NCBI GenBank assembly: GCA_024399225.1 | Contig: JAKSHV010000040.1 | Coordinates: 1-8,571 of the forward strand | Length of the DNA: 8,571 nt | Origin: an archaeon | GTDB taxonomy: Archaea > Thermoplasmatota > Thermoplasmata > Methanomassiliicoccales > Methanomethylophilaceae | Direction: 5' to 3' | In this document: positions 5,951 through 8,571 of the stretch, piece by piece | How positions within the stretch are numbered: position 1 is the stretch's first letter | How the letters are laid out: every line of letters starts with the position of its first letter | The notes under the pieces: model-generated | Told to the model about the DNA's origin: nothing | The model's input: the letters and a program-made list of their open reading frames with translations, nothing else | Databases searched by the model: none | Program-made: the position numbers and the translations under genes

Positions 5951-8398
5951 ATGACCGGCACATGGGACGTCAGGATAATCAGCGCATCATATTCCAGCGA
6001 TGCAGAGGGAAACCCCTACATCGAACTGTTCGGAAAGACGCGTGAAAGACAGTCCATAACCATTGCCGTGTACGATTTCAAACCCTACTTCTATATCGTG
6101 GACCCGACCCCTGCGGCCGAGGCAGGTCTGAAGACCGACGACCAGATCGTTGCCCTCGAACACAGGGAGTTGGAGTTCCGCGGAGCCCAGCACGATACAC
6201 TCAAGATCGTTCTGAAGAGCCCCTGGCTCATGTCCTCGTACAAGACCAGGTTATCGTCCAGATTCAAGGTTCTCGCAGGAGATGTCCAGTACCAGGACCG
6301 TTTCATCTATGACAACGACATGGGCTCATGCATCAGGATCACCGGAGAACCCATCGAACTCGACTATACTACCGACCTGGTGGTCAAGATGGTCTCTTTC
6401 GAGAACATCGAGTCCTTCGACCCCGGACTAAGGTTCCTGTCATTCGATATTGAGAACAGCATCGAGGAACAGACCATCTACTGCATTTGTACGAAGGTCG
6501 AAGAGAACGGAGAATTCACCACTCCCGAGCCCATCTACGGTCCGGAAAAGGAAATCATCGAGAGATTCTCGAAACTCATCACCGAAGTAGACCCAGACGT
6601 CATCACCGGATACAACATCGACAACTATGATATCCGCAAGATCGTTGAGAGGGCACAGGCCAACAAGATGAAGGATGCCCTTCCCTGGGGAAGGGACAAA
6701 GGTCAGCCCAAGATTTTCTCCGAACGTTTCTGGAGGGTCAAAGGAAGGCTCATCGTCGATGCATGGTGGGCCGCCAAGAGGGAACTGAGGCCCAAACAGG
6801 AGACCCTCAATGCCGTGTCCCTTCTGGTTCTCGGCGAACAGAAACTCGATGTCGATCCCAAGCATATGGACCAGGAATGGCAGGAGAACAGGGAGAAGGT
6901 AATCGAATACTGTATCCAGGATGCCAACCTTGCCCTAAGGATCCTTCTGAAGGTCGGAACCGTCAGGAAAGGTCTAGACCTGGCCGCTGTATCCAAACTT
7001 CCTATCGAGGACGTCCTCGTATCCGGAACCTCCACCCTTGCCGATTCACTACTTATCAGGGAGGCCGACCGCAGCAATGTCGGAGTGCCCATGAACGGCA
7101 GGAGGCTCGCCAGAGGAGAGGAGCAGATCGAGGGAGGTTACGTTCACAACATGAGGCCCGGATTATACCACTGGGTCTGTGTACTTGACTTCAAATCGAT
7201 GTATCCTTCGCTGATCATCGCGAACAATATCTGCTTCACCACGCTATGCGATGACGGAGAGATCGTATCCCCCTCTGGAGCGAGATACATGTCCCCCGAA
7301 AGGAAGAAGGGTATCCTTCCTACCATCCTTTCAGACCTCATGAGTCAGAGGGATTCCATCAAGAAGAGGATGAAGGCCACCACCGATGCCTACGAGCATG
7401 CATACCTCGACGGTCTGCAGGCCGCGGTCAAGGTTATCATGAACACCTTCTACGGAGTATTCGCATCCTCCTTCTACAGATTCACCGACAAGAGCATCGG
7501 TGCATCCATCACCGCCTTCGCAAGGTCCAACATCACCGGGATCATCAAACAGCTGGAAAGCGACGGATATCCTGTCATCTACGGAGACACCGATTCCGTC
7601 TTCGTCCTCTCCCCCTACCACAATGTAGAGGAGGCTGCCAAATTCGGAGAGGAGCAGGCATCCAGATTCTCCCAGGGAGCAAAGACCCTTGAGTTCGAGA
7701 AACTGGTGGAACCTTTCTTCTCCAACGGCATGAAGAAGAGGTATGTCGGAAGGATCATCTACCCGGAGAAACAGGATGAGCTCCTGGTCAGGGGTTACGA
7801 GATCCGCCGTTCCGATTCCTTCGATCTCCAAAGCAGGATGCTTACCGAACTGTTCGGGAAGATCCTCGATGAGAAGAAGGATGAGGCTCTGGCACTTGTG
7901 AAAAATGCGGTCCGTGACACGCTCAACGGAAACGTATCTCCCGGCGACCTCGTCATCTCCAGGACCTGCAAGGGACTTGACGCATATGAGAATCCCGAGA
8001 GGATGGCCAACGTGCAGGCTGCCAAGAAACTCATCGCAATGGGTTACAACTTCATCCCCGGTATGAAGATCTCATGGATCGTTACCGACGGAAAGGCTAC
8101 TCCTCAGCAGGTGGAGCCCTATATCAGCGGCGCCACCTTCACCGCCACCCCCGATTACAAGTACTACGCGGAACGTCTGGCACAGATGGCCTCCAGGATT
8201 ACCGAGGTCTATGGTTGGGAAGAGTCCGACCTTCTCACAGGTTCCCAGCAGACCACCCTTTTCAGTGGTTCGTTCTCATCCCCCAGGAAGCCGAAGACCT
8301 CTGCTCCCAAGCCTGCGGCTCCCGCACCAGTAAAGGAAGAGCCCAAACCGGAAGCCCCCAAGCCCAAAAAGAAAGTGTCCTTGGACGATTTCTTCTGA
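5951..8398 (+). CDS. polB: Family B DNA polymerase with 3'-5' exonuclease (PolB)
   Basis: An 815-residue replicative-type DNA polymerase. The exonuclease domain has Exo I LSFDIENS (Asp166, Glu168), Exo II GYNIDNYD (220-227) and Exo III YCIQD (320-324). The polymerase domain has motif A DFKSMYPS (413-420), motif B KVIMNTFYG (494-502), motif C YGDTDS (544-549, Asp546 and Asp548), then KKRY (595-598) and RGYEIRRSD (614-622). All metal-binding acids are present, so both activities are expected. After about residue 765 comes a flexible tail: a QQTTLF motif (766-771), a Pro/Ala/Lys-rich linker, and a terminal KVSLDDFF that fits a PCNA-binding PIP box. The ATG at 5951 is chosen because GTGA (5942-5945) gives it a modest SD; the GTG at 5942, overlapping the upstream stop, is the alternative and adds three residues. 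It is probably co-transcribed with the GTPase gene. Confidence 0.96.
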   Translation: MTGTWDVRIISASYSSDAEGNPYIELFGKTRERQSITIAVYDFKPYFYIVDPTPAAEAGLKTDDQIVALEHRELEFRGAQHDTLKIVLKSPWLMSSYKTRLSSRFKVLAGDVQYQDRFIYDNDMGSCIRITGEPIELDYTTDLVVKMVSFENIESFDPGLRFLSFDIENSIEEQTIYCICTKVEENGEFTTPEPIYGPEKEIIERFSKLITEVDPDVITGYNIDNYDIRKIVERAQANKMKDALPWGRDKGQPKIFSERFWRVKGRLIVDAWWAAKRELRPKQETLNAVSLLVLGEQKLDVDPKHMDQEWQENREKVIEYCIQDANLALRILLKVGTVRKGLDLAAVSKLPIEDVLVSGTSTLADSLLIREADRSNVGVPMNGRRLARGEEQIEGGYVHNMRPGLYHWVCVLDFKSMYPSLIIANNICFTTLCDDGEIVSPSGARYMSPERKKGILPTILSDLMSQRDSIKKRMKATTDAYEHAYLDGLQAAVKVIMNTFYGVFASSFYRFTDKSIGASITAFARSNITGIIKQLESDGYPVIYGDTDSVFVLSPYHNVEEAAKFGEEQASRFSQGAKTLEFEKLVEPFFSNGMKKRYVGRIIYPEKQDELLVRGYEIRRSDSFDLQSRMLTELFGKILDEKKDEALALVKNAVRDTLNGNVSPGDLVISRTCKGLDAYENPERMANVQAAKKLIAMGYNFIPGMKISWIVTDGKATPQQVEPYISGATFTATPDYKYYAERLAQMASRITEVYGWEESDLLTGSQQTTLFSGSFSSPRKPKTSAPKPAAPAPVKEEPKPEAPKPKKKVSLDDFF

Positions 8399-8400
8399 TC

Positions 8401-8416
8401 TACCTATATATAGGTA
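8401..8416 (+). repeat. Perfect 16-bp palindrome overlapping a TATA element
   Basis: TACCTATATATAGGTA equals its own reverse complement at every position and lies 2 bases after the polB stop. It embeds TATATATA (8405-8412) and abuts a second TATA box at 8415-8422. It could be a dimeric repressor operator, a symmetric TATA element or a short hairpin. The symmetry is seen directly; the role is inferred. Confidence 0.6.
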
Positions 8417-8422
8417 TAAATA
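8415..8422 (+). promoter_or_regulatory. TATA box of the rpl15e promoter
   Basis: TATAAATA is close to the archaeal box A consensus. The expected transcription start, about 22-27 bases from its centre, falls near 8441-8446, which leaves a leader of about 62-67 bases before the ATG at 8508. The gap between polB and rpl15e, together with this element, indicates that rpl15e begins a new transcription unit. Confidence 0.65.
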
Positions 8423-8439
8423 GCGCTTTGACTTGCTTT

Positions 8440-8490
8440 GGATTTACAAGACGATAGTCTTGCCGGAAATGTACCCACTAGGGCGAATCC
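8440..8490 (+). promoter_or_regulatory. Potentially folded 5' leader of rpl15e
   Basis: The predicted leader contains a perfect 6-bp hairpin, CAAGAC (8447-8452) with GTCTTG (8457-8462) around a GATA loop, and a small CCC-ACTA-GGG hairpin (8474-8483). GGATTT (8440-8445) can pair with GAATCC (8485-8490), including one G-U pair, to enclose both. This makes a possible three-way junction ending just before the SD. It is not a riboswitch class I recognise. If transcription starts after 8440, the outer stem is shortened. Confidence 0.35.
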
Positions 8491-8495
8491 GTATT

Positions 8496-8502
8496 AGGTG
8501 AT
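8496..8502 (+). promoter_or_regulatory. Near-perfect Shine-Dalgarno site of rpl15e
   Basis: AGGTGAT is a seven-base match to the complement of the archaeal 16S rRNA tail and ends 5 bases before the ATG at 8508, supporting that ATG over the in-frame ATG at 8550. Confidence 0.8.
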
Positions 8503-8507
8503 TAATT

Positions 8508-8571
8508 ATGGCAGAGGAAAACACTGCAGCACACCCCCAGGGAAAGAGCATGTACAAGTACATCGCTGAGG
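8508..8571 (+). CDS. rpl15e: 50S ribosomal protein L15e, N-terminal fragment (partial)
   Basis: Twenty-one codons are visible before the window ends. Residues 14-21, SMYKYIAE, match the start of archaeal and eukaryotic L15e, whose N-terminus typically reads SMYxYIxEAW. Here that motif follows a 13-residue extension, MAEENTAAHPQGK, that is longer than I expect for the family. The start at 8508 is backed by a very good SD; a second in-frame ATG at 8550 has only a GGGA upstream and would give a start closer to the usual one. L15e is a large-subunit protein near the exit-tunnel side. The call rests on a short match, so it is good but not certain. Confidence 0.72.
   Translation, partial: MAEENTAAHPQGKSMYKYIAE

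Noticed and set aside
8447..8462. The CAAGAC/GTCTTG hairpin as a polB terminator.
   Set aside because: No T-rich stretch follows, and archaeal termination relies on T-runs. Its position just after the predicted rpl15e transcription start fits a leader element better.
1..8571. Mobile element, CRISPR array, toxin-antitoxin pair, tRNA or rRNA gene.
   Set aside because: I saw no terminal inverted repeats, spaced direct repeats, transposase motifs or tRNA cloverleaf sequence; nearly all of the window is conserved housekeeping coding sequence.

Overview
The window is a dense block of archaeal information-processing genes, all on the + strand. Archaeal origin is secure: it encodes a Rio1 kinase, a Dim2-like KH protein, archaeal Pus10, ribosomal protein L21e, RNA polymerase subunit Rpo4 (RpoF), a DUF655 protein, an archaeal KsgA/Dim1, an Ygr210-type GTPase and a family B DNA polymerase. 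TATA-box promoters and GGTGA/GGAGG Shine-Dalgarno (SD) sites agree. The codon style (AGG for Arg, GGA for Gly, CTC for Leu, moderate-to-high GC), the gene order and the absence of TAG stops suggest Thermoplasmatota, perhaps Methanomassiliicoccales. That assignment is an inference from family impressions, not a database result.

Layout. 1-36 is the end of a gene, probably translation factor aIF1A. 47-2688 holds rio1, the KH gene and pus10, joined by a 4-base overlap and a 9-base gap. 2694-4707 holds rpl21e, rpoF, the DUF655 gene and ksgA, again closely spaced and ending in a 4-base overlap. Bases 1-4707 could be one long transcription unit, with a possible extra promoter inside pus10. A 50-base gap (4708-4757) carries a TATA-like element and starts a second unit: the GTPase gene and polB. 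The 109-base gap after polB has a perfect 16-bp palindrome, a strong TATA box, a potentially structured leader and an excellent SD before the first 21 codons of rpl15e. No gene-free stretch exceeds 300 bases.

How the genes work together. Rio1, Dim2 and KsgA/Dim1 are the archaeal counterparts of eukaryotic late small-subunit maturation factors. They sit beside a probable initiation factor, ribosomal proteins L21e and L15e, a tRNA pseudouridine synthase and an RNA polymerase stalk subunit, so the region is a growth-linked translation and transcription cluster with replicative polB behind it.

I see no mobile element, CRISPR array, toxin system or tRNA/rRNA gene, and no obviously new multi-gene system. 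The points most worth a second look are the AT-rich codon island inside pus10, the DnaJ-like paired CxxCxGxG motifs in Pus10, the Rio1 acidic tail that doubles as an SD, the two PCNA-binding-like motifs at the PolB C-terminus, and the palindrome plus folded leader before rpl15e.
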